Origin: Peltaster fructicola
Taxonomy: Eukaryota > Ascomycota > Dothideomycetes
Reading direction: 5' to 3'
DNA: 64,000 nucleotides
Assembly: GCA_001592805.2 (NCBI GenBank)
Contig: CP051141.1
Coordinates: 2,914,001-2,978,000 of the forward strand
Part shown: positions 41,357 through 51,852 of the stretch, in pieces
How positions within the stretch are numbered: the first letter of the stretch is position 1
How the letters are laid out: each line of letters begins with the position of its first letter
The notes under the pieces: generated by a model
The model's database searches: none
What the model was told of the DNA's origin: nothing
The model's input: only the letters and a program-made list of their open reading frames with translations
Translations under genes and position numbers: made by a program

Positions 41357-43116
41357 CTAGATGCGTAAAACGCTCGACTTACTTTCGATGCCATCGAAGA
41401 CACATGTGTTATCGACTGGCACATACTGAGCCGTGACGACCTTGACAACTTCTTGTGCAATCATGCCGCCAGTCAAGGACGCAATGTTGTGCAGCTCAGC
41501 GCCTCCAGCGCGAGTTAGCTCGACACAGATCTTGCCAAGAGCATCTTTGAGCTCCGAGTATTCAGGGTCGTCGATGGACGTGCCGGCTTCGTTCAGTAGT
41601 GCGTCTAAGAACTTATGTGCAATGCCGGTCAGCTTATCTTCATCTCCTTCGAGTTCGAGGTCTGACGAGCCAGGTACACGAATGCTAGACTGATCTGTCG
41701 AGTCTGCTGACGTGGTGATAGGTGTAGCATGTGATGCTGCGAACTCATCAAATGCTTGGAAGGCCAAGTACAGACCGAGTAGGCTGTCAGGATCTGTGAG
41801 ACGAGAAGCGAGTGCCTTTGCACGGTCCTTGAATTGCAGTTTCTGACCTGCTTGGGCTACCGGAAATGGTCTTCCACGCACAAGGTGAATCTGTGCTGCA
41901 CCTTTGCAGAAGTTCTCGACCTCGGCCGTCTCGATTGTTTTCGCCCGTCCGAGCTGCTTCTCCAGTGTGCGAACATTGGACAGCACTTCTGCAGCATCCG
42001 CTCGTGCTTTGTCCTTGTATATCTTCTGCAACTGAATGTAGTCTGATGATTGTGCCTTCATATCTGGCACAGAGCCTGGCAGAGGCAAGACCGCATGCTT
42101 CTCATAGAAAAGCCTGACAGCATGTGCTATGACCCAGAACGATGCAGTGTTCACAGAAAGATCTGTGGCCTCTGGCGCTGTGAGTATCTCGCGTACTGCA
42201 GATGGGAGTGTCGGTGGCACCAACGACTTCAGCACTGTGTTGTACGCCTCTTGATAGTTTTCTTCGTCACCTCCCTCTTCACGTACCAGGTTCCTAAGCG
42301 CGACCTTGTCCTTGTATGACTCTGGTGCATTGCCGCCATGCTCTTCCTTCCATCGCTCAATTACCCGCAGCAGGATCACAATGTATGGTAGGTGGCCCTT
42401 CTCGTGGTCGGTCATCCCGGACTTCGCTGTCATCTGATCGGCAAATTGAGACAGCTGTGGCCATGGCTTGAGCAGCCGCAGGTCTTCTGTCGATGTAGGA
42501 TCTGGATGCGTGTCGACAATCGGGAATGCGAGTGGTAGTTGTACGGAGAAATGCGAGTAGAACCCAACGCAGTGGAAGTAGAAAAGAGGTGTGTTCGTGC
42601 GTATCGCATGTTCCTGTATGATAGCAAGGATATTGGGATCAACAGGAGCGGCGACGAGGATGAGCGTATATGATGCAAACGCATCTCGTGTTGTGACAAG
42701 TGTCTCAATCGGCTGGCTATCGTCAGTGAGCAACAAGAGCACAAATTGTCACATACTTCTATGATGGCCGACCCTCGTACGTCAGGATTGAGCTCCTTCA
42801 GCAGTCTCATCGTCTCCGTTGCTCGGAACTTTCCTAGAGACTCATCATCCAGAAAGAAGTTGACGCCTAAGTCTGCCTCGGTAACGATGTGTGAGTCTTG
42901 TACTGTGAAGTTGCCTACTCCGGGTAGGACGAGGTTCTTGAGAGTCTCAATGCCTGTTACACCAGTACCACTGTTGACAAGCAGGACATGCGACTCCTCG
43001 AGTGCGACCTGTCCTGTGGCGCCCCAAAGGCGGAGTTGTCGGTCATACTTTCTCTCCTTGGCAGTCGGAAGGACCTGTAAAGGAGGTGGTGTCGAAGTCT
43101 GTGTATTGTCTGTCAT
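41357..43116 (-). CDS. ULA1: NEDD8-activating enzyme E1 regulatory subunit (Ula1/APP-BP1)
   Basis: Two exons, 43116..42757 and 42712..41357, with a 44-nt intron (GTATGT...AGCCAG); 571 residues. The ThiF/E1-like fold starts [18 protein letters not shown], followed by [20 protein letters not shown] (degenerate, non-catalytic nucleotide-binding loop) and [14 protein letters not shown]. The middle part holds the four-helix region with [20 protein letters not shown]. The C-terminal adenylation-domain half ends with [20 protein letters not shown] and [13 protein letters not shown], the standard ending. Together with Uba3 it activates NEDD8/Rub1 for cullin neddylation. The start and stop are well supported by conserved flanks. 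Divergent from RKI1 with a 370-base spacer. Confidence 0.93.
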
Positions 43117-43485
43117 GTCTGCTCGTGTGAGCCGTCACAATGTAGGATGAGGCGTCTGCTAGAGCAGGCCCACGTCTATTGATGACATATGGAGAAGCTC
43201 CAGCCACATTTGTGCCCCACTTGAGCCTCATGATGATTGTGGTGGGGCTTGCGCTGAGATATCACCGTGGTCTCAATGGGTGTGCGAACCACTGGGCAAT
43301 ACATACACCTGATCGACCATCGTTACGTCCAATTGAGGAGCAGTGGATAGTACTGTATAGCTGCATGTGTGTCAGCGAATGACGAAGCCTGACATAAGAG
43401 GTAGCTGTGAAGCGAATGCATTGTGGTAAGTTGACCGAGCTATCTGCTGATCTAGAAGCGATTGATCTTAAGCCTGGCAGTACTA
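43117..43485. other. divergent promoter between ULA1 and RKI1
   Basis: About 370 bases shared by two oppositely oriented housekeeping genes; no discrete element recognised. Confidence 0.55.
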
Positions 43486-44520
43486 ATGAACACCACCACT
43501 AAACGACTTTCAGTCTCGTCGGCAACAAGGAACATCCTCCAGCCTGCCACACTCCTCGTTCTTTCACAGCCCTCCTGTTATCGCCATCACAGCAACAATA
43601 TGGCAGTACCGAATTCGGGCGTTGCATCAGCCTCTGGCTTCACTCTCCCACCTTTGCCTGAGGGCAAGGAGCTGTCGATAATCGAATCCGCAAAGCGAAA
43701 GGCAGCGTTCCGAGCAGTATTTGACCACTTCGACTCGTCAATGCCATTCGTGGGCATTGGTTCCGGTAGCACTATCGTCTATGGTGTCGAAGCCATCAAG
43801 CACTTCCTCACAGAACACCCACCTCCACAGGGACTTATGAACTGGTTTGTTCCAACAGGTTGGAACAGTCGAAAGGTGATAGAGCAGGCAGGTCTCACGC
43901 CAATGGCATTCGACTCGTTGCCAGCTGAGAAGATGATGGATGTATGCTTCGACGGTGCAGACGAGGTTGACGAAGATCTGAACTGCATCAAGGGAGGAGG
44001 AGCATGTCTGTTTCAGGAGAAGCTTGTTGCGTGTCGAAGCAAGAAGTTCATCTGCATTGCAGACTACCGAAAAGATCAGGCGAGGCTGCTCACAAACTGG
44101 CCAAGCATACCCATCGAAGTCGCGCCTATCGCCTGGGCGAGTGTCATCAGAGAGCTGAAGATGATCGGATCCCAGAACCCACTCATTCGAGAACACACTC
44201 TGTCCAAGACTGGACCTGTTCAGACCGACCAGAGCTTCTACATCATCGATGCACCATTCAAGAAACTGCTAACGGCCACCGATATCGCTCAGGGAGAAGA
44301 TGGCAGCGGAAAAGATGGTGTATGGGGTGTTGACCAGCTTGCAAAGAGAATCAAGGCAATCAATGGAGTGCTGGAGGTGGGTTTGTTCCACGGTCCTACC
44401 GGTGATGAGACACAAGCCGCTGGTCTGCAAGGAGGCCAGAAGCCGGTGGCCGTTTACTTCGGACTGGAGGATGGCGAAGTGAAAATGAGAGAAGCGCCCA
44501 AGACTTACAAATCGTCGTGA
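43486..44520 (+). CDS. RKI1: ribose-5-phosphate isomerase
   Basis: Single exon, 344 residues from the ATG at 43486; a second ATG at 43600 would give a 306-residue cytosolic form starting MAVPNSGVASASGF. Family signatures: AFRAVFDHF, the phosphate-binding GIGSGSTIVYGVEA, the active-site CFDGADEVDEDLNCIKGGG and LFQEKLVACRSKKFICIADY. The enzyme interconverts ribose-5-phosphate and ribulose-5-phosphate in the non-oxidative pentose phosphate pathway. The 38-residue extension from the first ATG is basic (K, R, H) with no D/E, so it could direct a mitochondrial form, or the cell may initiate mostly at the second ATG. Slightly longer than bacterial RpiA because of a fungal insertion (DIAQGEDGSGKDGVWG). 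Confidence 0.93.
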   Translation: MNTTTKRLSVSSATRNILQPATLLVLSQPSCYRHHSNNMAVPNSGVASASGFTLPPLPEGKELSIIESAKRKAAFRAVFDHFDSSMPFVGIGSGSTIVYGVEAIKHFLTEHPPPQGLMNWFVPTGWNSRKVIEQAGLTPMAFDSLPAEKMMDVCFDGADEVDEDLNCIKGGGACLFQEKLVACRSKKFICIADYRKDQARLLTNWPSIPIEVAPIAWASVIRELKMIGSQNPLIREHTLSKTGPVQTDQSFYIIDAPFKKLLTATDIAQGEDGSGKDGVWGVDQLAKRIKAINGVLEVGLFHGPTGDETQAAGLQGGQKPVAVYFGLEDGEVKMREAPKTYKSS

Positions 44521-44825
44521 TGACCGATGGCGGTCAATCGGAGGTGTAGAGCTGCTAGCCAAGGCTATCAGCATGCATTGGAAAGTGATATATCATGATG
44601 CATGAATCTAGTCCGTTCGATAGTCGCTGATGCTTTGAGCACTTCAGACACCAGCTCTTGCAAGAGTACAACGACCTAGCCACCAAATGTCCAGTCAAGC
44701 TAACGCCGCCCGCCATGCAATAGAATGAGGTAGTCGATCGTGCTATCCTTCGCCCAGGATGTGATCGATAATGCAACGCTATTTGGGTATCGTCGAAGCA
44801 GAAATGCCGGCTCCAGAAGCAGAGA
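44521..44825. other. convergent intergenic region
   Basis: About 305 bases between the 3' ends of RKI1 and the OTU gene; no feature recognised. Confidence 0.5.
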
Positions 44826-46199
44826 TCATATGTAGAGTGTCTTCAAGATCTCAATGGGTGGTGTATCGGTGAGCTTCCGTCTAATGTCAGCCGCGCCACT
44901 GCCTACGTTTATGTTGGAACGAATCTCTGCTTGTTGTCGCTCCTTTCTAGCAGCCTTTTGTGCTTGTTTCTTGATCTTCTCGCGGTCTCTTGCTGTTGTG
45001 CGAGGCCCAGCTTGTCGAAGAGATGTCTTTCCTACACCGTGATGACGTTCGGGTGGTCGTGGCGGATTCAGCTTCAACCGTATTGACGGCTTCCGTGTTG
45101 GAGCTGTGTCGAGGCTGGCAGATCGTGAGTCAGACGAATCGAATGATGCTGGTGTGAATGTGCTCTGCTGACTGCTATCCGGCAACGATGAAGTCTCCGA
45201 GTCTTCCCAGCTGCCAACAGATTCTTGTGAGCCATCAAGGACAGCAAGGCTAGACAGAGCATGGCGAGTCTCGTTACTCCGTTGAGCTGCTCTCGTGGCA
45301 CGGCTGCTGTGTCGTTTGTTCGGGCCTACGTGGATCTCGTCATCGCTATCCGGCTCTCGTTCGATGCTGGAGCTTTCCTGAGCCGAGGAGCCCGAACCAG
45401 CATCTTGTTCGTCCAGCAAGCTTGACACAGCGGCATCAACGTTGCCGTTGGCCGCTTCTAGTGCCTTCTTAATGGTCTGCTTGTCAGCCAGCCACGGTAA
45501 GGACTTGCTCACGACGTCGATCTGCCACGGTAGTACCTTGGGTGTTTGTGCCAGCTTCTGTTGCTGCATTGCTTCCTCTTCCATAGTCAATGCTCGAGGA
45601 CTCACTGCCGGCAAGCCTTTGTGAGGACCTTCAAGGTTGCGTATCGATGAATAGTGCTCCCACATGTGATATGCAATGTGGGCCACAGGTCTTGCCTTGT
45701 CATCCGTGCTCATACCAGTGACCATGTACGCGAAATCGCGTTGATAGATCTTCACATCGACCCCATACGCGCTGCTGAAGGCTGTGATCTCCATATTGTC
45801 TCCATATGTGCCTCCTCTTGCCATTGATTGCAGATGACTGTCGAAGACTCGATCGACGTCCGCCTCACTCGGTGGTACTGCATTGGCTGGTGTCGAGTAT
45901 GCTCCAGCGTTCTTTCGTTTTGGATTCCTTCGAATGCCGCCACCAGGATGCACATCGATGAATTGTTTGTAGTATGAGGCGTTCTCTCGCATGTAGTCGA
46001 TGACTCGTGCTCGTATGGTGGCATGTGAAGTTTGGTCACCGAAGATCTGATCAGAAAGAGCATTGAACAGGCAGTTGCCTATGGGAGTCAGTGACTGACA
46101 TGCTCATGCTTAGTGTGACATACCATCGCCCCGAATATCTGAAGCATATAGCCCTAAGGCAGACAGCAGAGGGAACTCATCGTCTGAGATGCGACCCAT
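44826..46199 (-). CDS. OTU-family deubiquitinating protease with UBA-like segment
   Basis: Two exons, 46199..46124 and 46078..44826, with a 45-nt intron GTATGT...CCATAG that splits the catalytic-loop codon; 442 residues. After splicing the active-site loop reads DIRGDGNCLFNALSDQ, with the nucleophile Cys in GNCLF at about residue 28. The catalytic His lies in HIAYHMWEHYSSIRN near residue 145, as expected for OTU enzymes. Around residues 205-235 IKKALEAANGNVDAAVSSLL looks like a UBA/CUE fold, suggesting ubiquitin binding. The last 200 residues are disordered and end in a basic coiled stretch (TARDREKIKKQAQKAARKER). This matches OTUD3-type and fungal OTU proteins that cleave ubiquitin chains; the linkage preference cannot be read from sequence. 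Divergent from the HET gene at 46990. Confidence 0.88.
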
Positions 46200-46989
46200 G
46201 ACAATCCTCCTTGACCGTGACGAGGAAAGACGATGGCCGGCGAAGTGCTCTCAGTCGTGAAGTCATGAGTGTAGCAGGAAGTGCTTCATATATCCATGTC
46301 CAGAGTGAGACAAGAATCAAAGAAAGCACTGCTTGGTCGGGATTCGACGGACGGTCGCTGGAAAGGTGGTCTTGCAAGCTGATGTCAGATCGACTGTTGC
46401 AAGTAATGTGAATCGAGAGAGGCCAGACTGACGTCCTGCTGTCTGTTTGAGATTGTGAATAGCCAACGTGATCGAAACCTCACGCAAGGCAGCGGTTGTC
46501 GTGTGAGCAGATGCACGACAGCTGTGTTGATGATGATTCGGTAGCAGGGAGACAAGCACCAATTGGCGACGATCTTGTGGCTCCAAGCTTGGAGCTTGAA
46601 AAATACCCTGTGACGCCTGCAAACGGGAAAGTAGGACTTAGTGAGCTGCTAAGCAGGAAAATGTCGTAATTGGTTGACACCTTCTTGCTTGACCTCTACT
46701 ACCTTCGAGCCCTTGGCTTGCATCAGTCCATTGTTCACATGCACATGGCGTATGTCATCCTACGACATCGTTAGGCGCATTGATTTGCGACAAGAGCTGC
46801 ACTTATCCTAGATCTATGATTTCGCCGCCGAAATGTCGACTCTGCTTCAGCCTCACCACAGGGGCACTGTGAGTTCAGGCCACGCTGGGCGCCTAATCCT
46901 AACTCCACGTGGAGAGCTCTAATAAGACAGGAGGCACACCGAAGGAAGCACATCACTATGGATTTCCTGCTTGAACACCTTCACATACA
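46200..46989. other. intergenic, divergent promoter region
   Basis: About 790 bases between the OTU gene and the HET membrane protein gene. It includes a perfect 16-bp palindrome at 46580..46595 (separate entry). Open frames on the plus strand, such as 46211..46411, are short and unremarkable. Confidence 0.5.
46580..46595. repeat. perfect 16-bp palindrome
   Basis: GCTCCAAGCTTGGAGC, each half (GCTCCAAG / CTTGGAGC) an exact reverse complement with no spacer. It lies in the divergent promoter between the OTU and HET genes and may be a dimeric binding site. Confidence 0.45.
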
Positions 46990-49945
46990 ATGTCGATACG
47001 ACTGTTGCGCACTGATTGCACTGACGAGCTTGTCTTCGAGACCTTCCGGGAACAACATTTATGGAATGGGGAAGGCGGGCTCGATAGCAGTCAAGATCTC
47101 GACAAGGATGCGATCAGATTCGCAATCTTATCGCATAGATGGCGAGAAGATGAAGTCGAGTGGCCGGATTGCAAGGATATCACAAAGGCGCGACAGAAGA
47201 AAGGTTGGGCAAAACTCGAGGCCTTCTTGTCTCTGGCTCGCAAACTGTTCATCAAATACGTCTGGCTGGACACCTGCTGCATCGACAAGAGCAGTTCGAC
47301 AGAACTTGCCGAATCCTTGAACTCCATGTTCAAATGGTACAGGCTCGCCTATGTATGCATTGCATACCTGGACGACGTACACGGCGACGTGCGACCGACT
47401 GATGTTGAGAGTCAGTGTAGCGAGCAACGTTCTAGCCTCATCGATAACCTCAAGACGTTTGAACCCAGAGGTGCTGGTTCAGAAGCACGATCGCCTTGGG
47501 ACTACTTAGAGCCCAGATCGCTGAACGGGTCACGACACAGTTCGAGTACCATTGCTGCATCGGATCTGCGAAGATTCTGTTCAACGCAATACATCCCTGG
47601 GAATCAACCAATATTGCCCCAGTGGTTCATGGATGCTGCAATGGTCGAGGACTATTGGGAGTATTGCACATATGGCAAATCGACGACGCATGATACTCGC
47701 TGGTCGGAGGTTCGAAAATCGGAGTGGTTCACCAGAGGGTGGACGCTTCAGGAGATGATTGCACCCAACACTCTGGCATACTTCGATGCTGAGTGGAATC
47801 TTGTGGGTCGTCGAGAACAGCTATCAGAGCTTGTTGAGCAGATTACCGGCGTCGATGCTGAGCTGCTCGTGCACCCTTACAGGTTGCGCAACTACAGCGT
47901 CGCTCAAAAGTTAAGCTGGGCCGCGAATAGAATAACGACCAGACTCGAGGATAGGGCATACTCTTTGCTGGGGCTACTTGAAGTAAACATGACCATCATC
48001 TATGGTGAAGGTTCACAAGCATTCTTGAGGCTGCAAGAAGAGATCTTAAGGACTAAAGCTGACACCACTATCTTCGCATGGCAAGATAGTCACGACGCTT
48101 GGGCAGTGCACCCCTTGTGGCATCCTGGTCGACAACTCTACTCAAACTTGCTTGCACGCTCACCAGACGCATTCAAGAACTGCAGCAGGACCATTCCGAT
48201 CGTGAATCAACGACGGTCCCACCATCTTGTTGGCAGTCAAGTGCAATTCGAGACGAAAGTCTTCGTCCCTTTCGATCAGAAGCTGGGCTACGATGCCAAT
48301 GCACGACAGGCGATAATCGGATGTTATAAGGACGATCCTTTGACACTGATTACGCTCAATCTTGTGCCTACAGTTCACTCGAGAGGCACTTACCTTGTCG
48401 CTGGCGGCCAAGGTCGTCTTAAGGTAGAGAATTTGTTTAGAGCGGCCGAAACACCGGATGCTGGCGCATTGAGTGTCTGGCGCACTGTAGATGATGCCCG
48501 AGACGGCGAACTTGAGGATGCTTGGGACTTGGTCCTATGTCGATGCGTTGGCTCTCGGCTGGAGATTGTCGGTGGTGAACCAGCCACTCTCTGGCAGCCA
48601 GATAACCAGATCTTCAGGCTTCAGCCAGAGTTCAAAGGCATGTTGAGGCTGAAGGTCAAAGGGACGACTGCTACGTACATCAATCTATCTCTACGTCTGG
48701 ACCCGAAGGACGGCTTCTTAGTGATTGGCTTTCCATGGTGGCGGACAATGTCTGTACCAGCAAGGCCATACTGGTTGCAGGACTTGTTGAGTGTAAGATG
48801 GTGCAGAGACCAGGTCATCACGGCAAGAGTGCATGATCTGACACTTCTTGATCTCGAGACACAGGTGCTTGAAATCTCCGTCATCAGCATCGACGCTGCA
48901 TTGCTGCGTGTACTGCGTTGGTGCACGCTGAAAGCCGTACATGGCCTTCTGCTGCTCGTGCCGAACAGTCCGATTATCTTGAGCATAGTAATGCCGGTCG
49001 TTACGATGTACGTGATCAGGAGGAGCCAATACAATTTGCCGACAAGCGAGGAGAACCTCATCGATACTTCTGAGATCATAACGCTGTGCCTGGGAGCTTT
49101 GGTCAGCATCATAATCTGGAATGTGGTGGACATAAGATCTGGGAACAGCTTTGGCGATGGTGTCTCGCTGCGACCTTCTGAGGGAGTAGTCAACTTCTTC
49201 TCCCAGCTCCCGTCGGTGATCCCGAGGGTGATCAAGAATGAGATTGTCCCCATGCGGTCGTGGTACATATTGGCGACGAACGTGGCTTCGATAGTGCTTT
49301 GCTCGGTCTACCTAGGACTACAGCAGACACACACTTCAGATACCAGCATCCATGGCCTGTACAGCGACGATGTGGTCGTCAGATCACTAGCGGACCCGAA
49401 AGGAATGTACTGCGTGAGTACACGTCCGGTGTTGACAACAATGATCATGCATTGCTGACTATGTCCAGGCTATCATAAGGATTGTCTGTTGTGCTGTCAT
49501 CACGTTCCTGTCGTGGTCGAATATCGACATGCTACGCATCGCGATGACAGTCGGTGTCGCCGCTCCGCTGATACAAGTCGGTCTGGCTGGCATGCCATTG
49601 ATTGTGCCTTGGACCGACAAAGCGTGCAATCGGGGCCAGATCACAGCATATGCGGCCACATTCTTCGCTCAGTACGGAAGCAGCACAGGACGAGACGAAG
49701 CGTCAGTGTGTCGAGACTTCTCTTACCAAGGTAGAATGCTGTGGGCTATAGTGTATGTGCTATTCGAGTTGCTGCACGTCGTTCCTACTGATATGGATTA
49801 CAGAGTGTTGGCACTTTGCGAAGGTCTATTTGCCCTGCTTACGATCCCATACACTAGAGGTCTCCATTCTCCTAGAGAGCTTTTGCTTACTGTCTTCGAC
49901 ATATTCAAGCTAATTCGGGATCTGCGGTCGATTCATCATAGATGA
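46990..49945 (+). CDS. HET-domain protein with multi-pass membrane C-terminus
   Basis: Exons 46990..49413 and 49469..49945, with a 55-nt intron (GTGAGT...TGTCCAG); 966 residues. The N-terminal HET domain (residues 1-120) shows FAILSHRWREDEVEWPD, KLFIKYVWLDTCCIDKSSS and SLNSMFKWYRLAYVCIAYL, the short vegetative-incompatibility version. The region to about 350 has FTRGWTLQEMIAP and EDRAYSLLGLLEVNMTIIYG, the usual continuation of HET proteins. Then about 250 residues of uncertain fold lead to a C-terminal third with at least six hydrophobic segments (for example near 655-680, 705-725, 770-790, 815-860 and 895-930). The first three come from the first exon and the rest need the splice. This combination implies a membrane-bound HET effector. 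The exact membrane is unknown, and HET domains generally mediate programmed cell death upon activation. Confidence 0.85.
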
Positions 49946-50514
49946 ATGAGCACACAGTGGAGGGCAGTCAGCAATTTTCGACATTTCGGCGACTGGACAG
50001 CTCTAGCTTGTACTCAGTCGCCCATCTTCTGGAAAGAATCTCTGCGCATGGTGAGGAGTGTCACGAGATCGCAGATGAAGCTTCAGGGAGCATGGATGTG
50101 CTCGAAGCTCAATCTGCCACTGCATCAGGGTCAAGCCTCGAAGAAGATTCCGAGATGCTCGATGTGAAGGGTTGAGCAATCTCTTGCACAGGCGTCGAGA
50201 AAGCGAGGTCACGACCTATTGGCTCGGACACGAGGATCGCGGTGCGAATGCTTGTGCAGCTCGTCAATCATGACGTTGTGAGAGATGACATGGCCACAGG
50301 GTGTTGAGGCATTCAGTTATTCCGTCCTGCATCATTCTACGTGAGCAGCTCGCATTCGCGTTCGTTGGCTACCAATCACGGAACGACTATCCGCCGATGG
50401 CTTCACATAGACAACCACGGGAGATGCGAATGCGAGCGAACGTGTATAAGTATAATGTGTATATGAGCATGGAAGGACAGCAGAACAAGCAGCATTGCAT
50501 ACATTACTCACATC
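49946..50514. other. intergenic, with small overlapping ORF
   Basis: About 570 bases between the HET gene and the VAT1-like gene. A plus-strand frame, 49942..50175 (77 codons, acidic Ser-rich peptide), starts with an ATGA overlapping the HET stop; it may be chance, so no gene is called. TATA-like TATAAG lies at 50445, 70 bases before the next ATG. Confidence 0.4.
50445..50450 (+). promoter_or_regulatory. TATA-like box of VAT1-like oxidoreductase gene
   Basis: TATAAG in an AT-rich run about 70 bases upstream of the ATG at 50515. Position and neighbourhood are plausible for a core promoter. Confidence 0.35.
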
Positions 50515-51516
50515 ATGGCTACTCCGAATCGCAAAGTCCTCATCGCAGAGCTCGGAGACGTCTCTAAGGTCAATGTGGTCGACTCATTCATCGATCCACC
50601 AACGGAGGACGAAGTACAGATCGCCATTCTGTACTCAGGCTTCTCTGGCGCAGACGTGAACATGCGTCGAGGACTGTATCCAATGCAGAAGGCTGTCCCA
50701 CTCACACCGGGCTACGTTCTAGTTGGAAAGGTCAATATCGTTGGTCCTCGAAGCAACTTCAAGCCTGGTGACCTCGTCACAGCCTTGACAGTGTACGATT
50801 CGGAAGCAGAGCTCATCAACGTCTCGGAGAAGTACCTCAACCGAGTTCCAACTGGACTTGGTCCCAAGCAAGCAGTTGCACTCACTCTCGACTGGAACAC
50901 AGCATATGGCATTGTCGAAGCTGCAAAGGTCTCTCATGGGCAGAAGGTTTTCGTCCACGGACTCAGCGGTGCTGTAGGGAACGGCATCATGAAGTTATCC
51001 CAGCTTCGAGGCGCAGAGGTGTTCGGCACTGCATCTGTCAGGAATCATGCTGCCATCGAAGCTCAAGGTGGCCATCCGTTCGTCTACACCAACAAAGATT
51101 GGATGCAGAAGATGATCGAGGCTGGTGGTGTCGACGCTGTCTTTGATCCACTCGGCTTCGAGAGCTGGGACGAGTCGTACTCGATTCTGGCCTCTTCGCG
51201 GTCGAGCGTCCTTGCAGGCTATGGCGGCAACCTGTCTTCGCTCACTGGAACACCAGCTCGAGGGTTCGTATGGCCGACAATTAGGTTGTTGCTGCAGAAT
51301 CTGAAGTTCTGGTCGTTCAAAAGGACGATCTTCCACTACATTACTCGTGATCAGTCGTCTTTCAAGCCGAATCTGCAGATACTGTTTGATCTGTGCCAGC
51401 AAGGCAAGATAGAGGTGTCAATCAAGCAGGTCTTCAAGATGGATGACATACGAGATGCGCATCGAGCTTGGGTATCTGGTGGCATGGGTGTTGGCTCGAC
51501 GTTGATAGAGATATGA
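50515..51516 (+). CDS. MDR-family NAD(P)H oxidoreductase (VAT1/quinone-reductase-like)
   Basis: Single exon, 333 residues. GroES-like N-terminal domain (VQIAILYSGFSGADVNMRRG, LTPGYVLVGKVNIVG). The Rossmann dinucleotide site is QKVFVHGLSGAVGNGIMKLS near residue 140. A long region around residue 195-300 (DAVFDPLGFESWDESYSILA, then TIRLLLQNLKFWSFKRTIF) matches the VAT1/zinc-independent quinone oxidoreductase branch, which has this insertion before the C-terminal helices. No zinc-binding cysteines are seen. It is likely cytosolic and NADPH-dependent; the physiological substrate is unknown. It begins MATPNRKVLIAELG with no targeting signal. The C-terminus GGMGVGSTLIEI is complete. Confidence 0.88.
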   Translation: MATPNRKVLIAELGDVSKVNVVDSFIDPPTEDEVQIAILYSGFSGADVNMRRGLYPMQKAVPLTPGYVLVGKVNIVGPRSNFKPGDLVTALTVYDSEAELINVSEKYLNRVPTGLGPKQAVALTLDWNTAYGIVEAAKVSHGQKVFVHGLSGAVGNGIMKLSQLRGAEVFGTASVRNHAAIEAQGGHPFVYTNKDWMQKMIEAGGVDAVFDPLGFESWDESYSILASSRSSVLAGYGGNLSSLTGTPARGFVWPTIRLLLQNLKFWSFKRTIFHYITRDQSSFKPNLQILFDLCQQGKIEVSIKQVFKMDDIRDAHRAWVSGGMGVGSTLIEI

Positions 51517-51852
51517 CAGTGAGGAGTGGCAAGGGTTCAGCCTGTCTTGGGCTGAAAATCATGCCAAGGCAGACACTCCCGCGGGTCTTATTATTTTAAG
51601 CTCATCTCCAGTTGTTGTAGGGTGCCAACATTAGCTTCGAATTACAGTCTAGGCTCTGTGCAAGGAAGTAGTTTGTCCGGCGTTATAATATTGTTACTCT
51701 CCAGCCTGAACGATGAGCGTTCCATTCATACAGTGATCACAGACATACCACTCCAACCCGAAGCACAGACATCTGTCACGATGCTTCGTATTGCAGCACT
51801 CAGCGTTTGACATGAAACCAGCCCGATCCTGCCTACTCGCTCGTAGCACAAC
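51517..51852. other. intergenic, promoter of histidine kinase gene
   Basis: About 340 bases between the VAT1-like stop and the histidine kinase ATG; nothing recognised. Confidence 0.5.
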
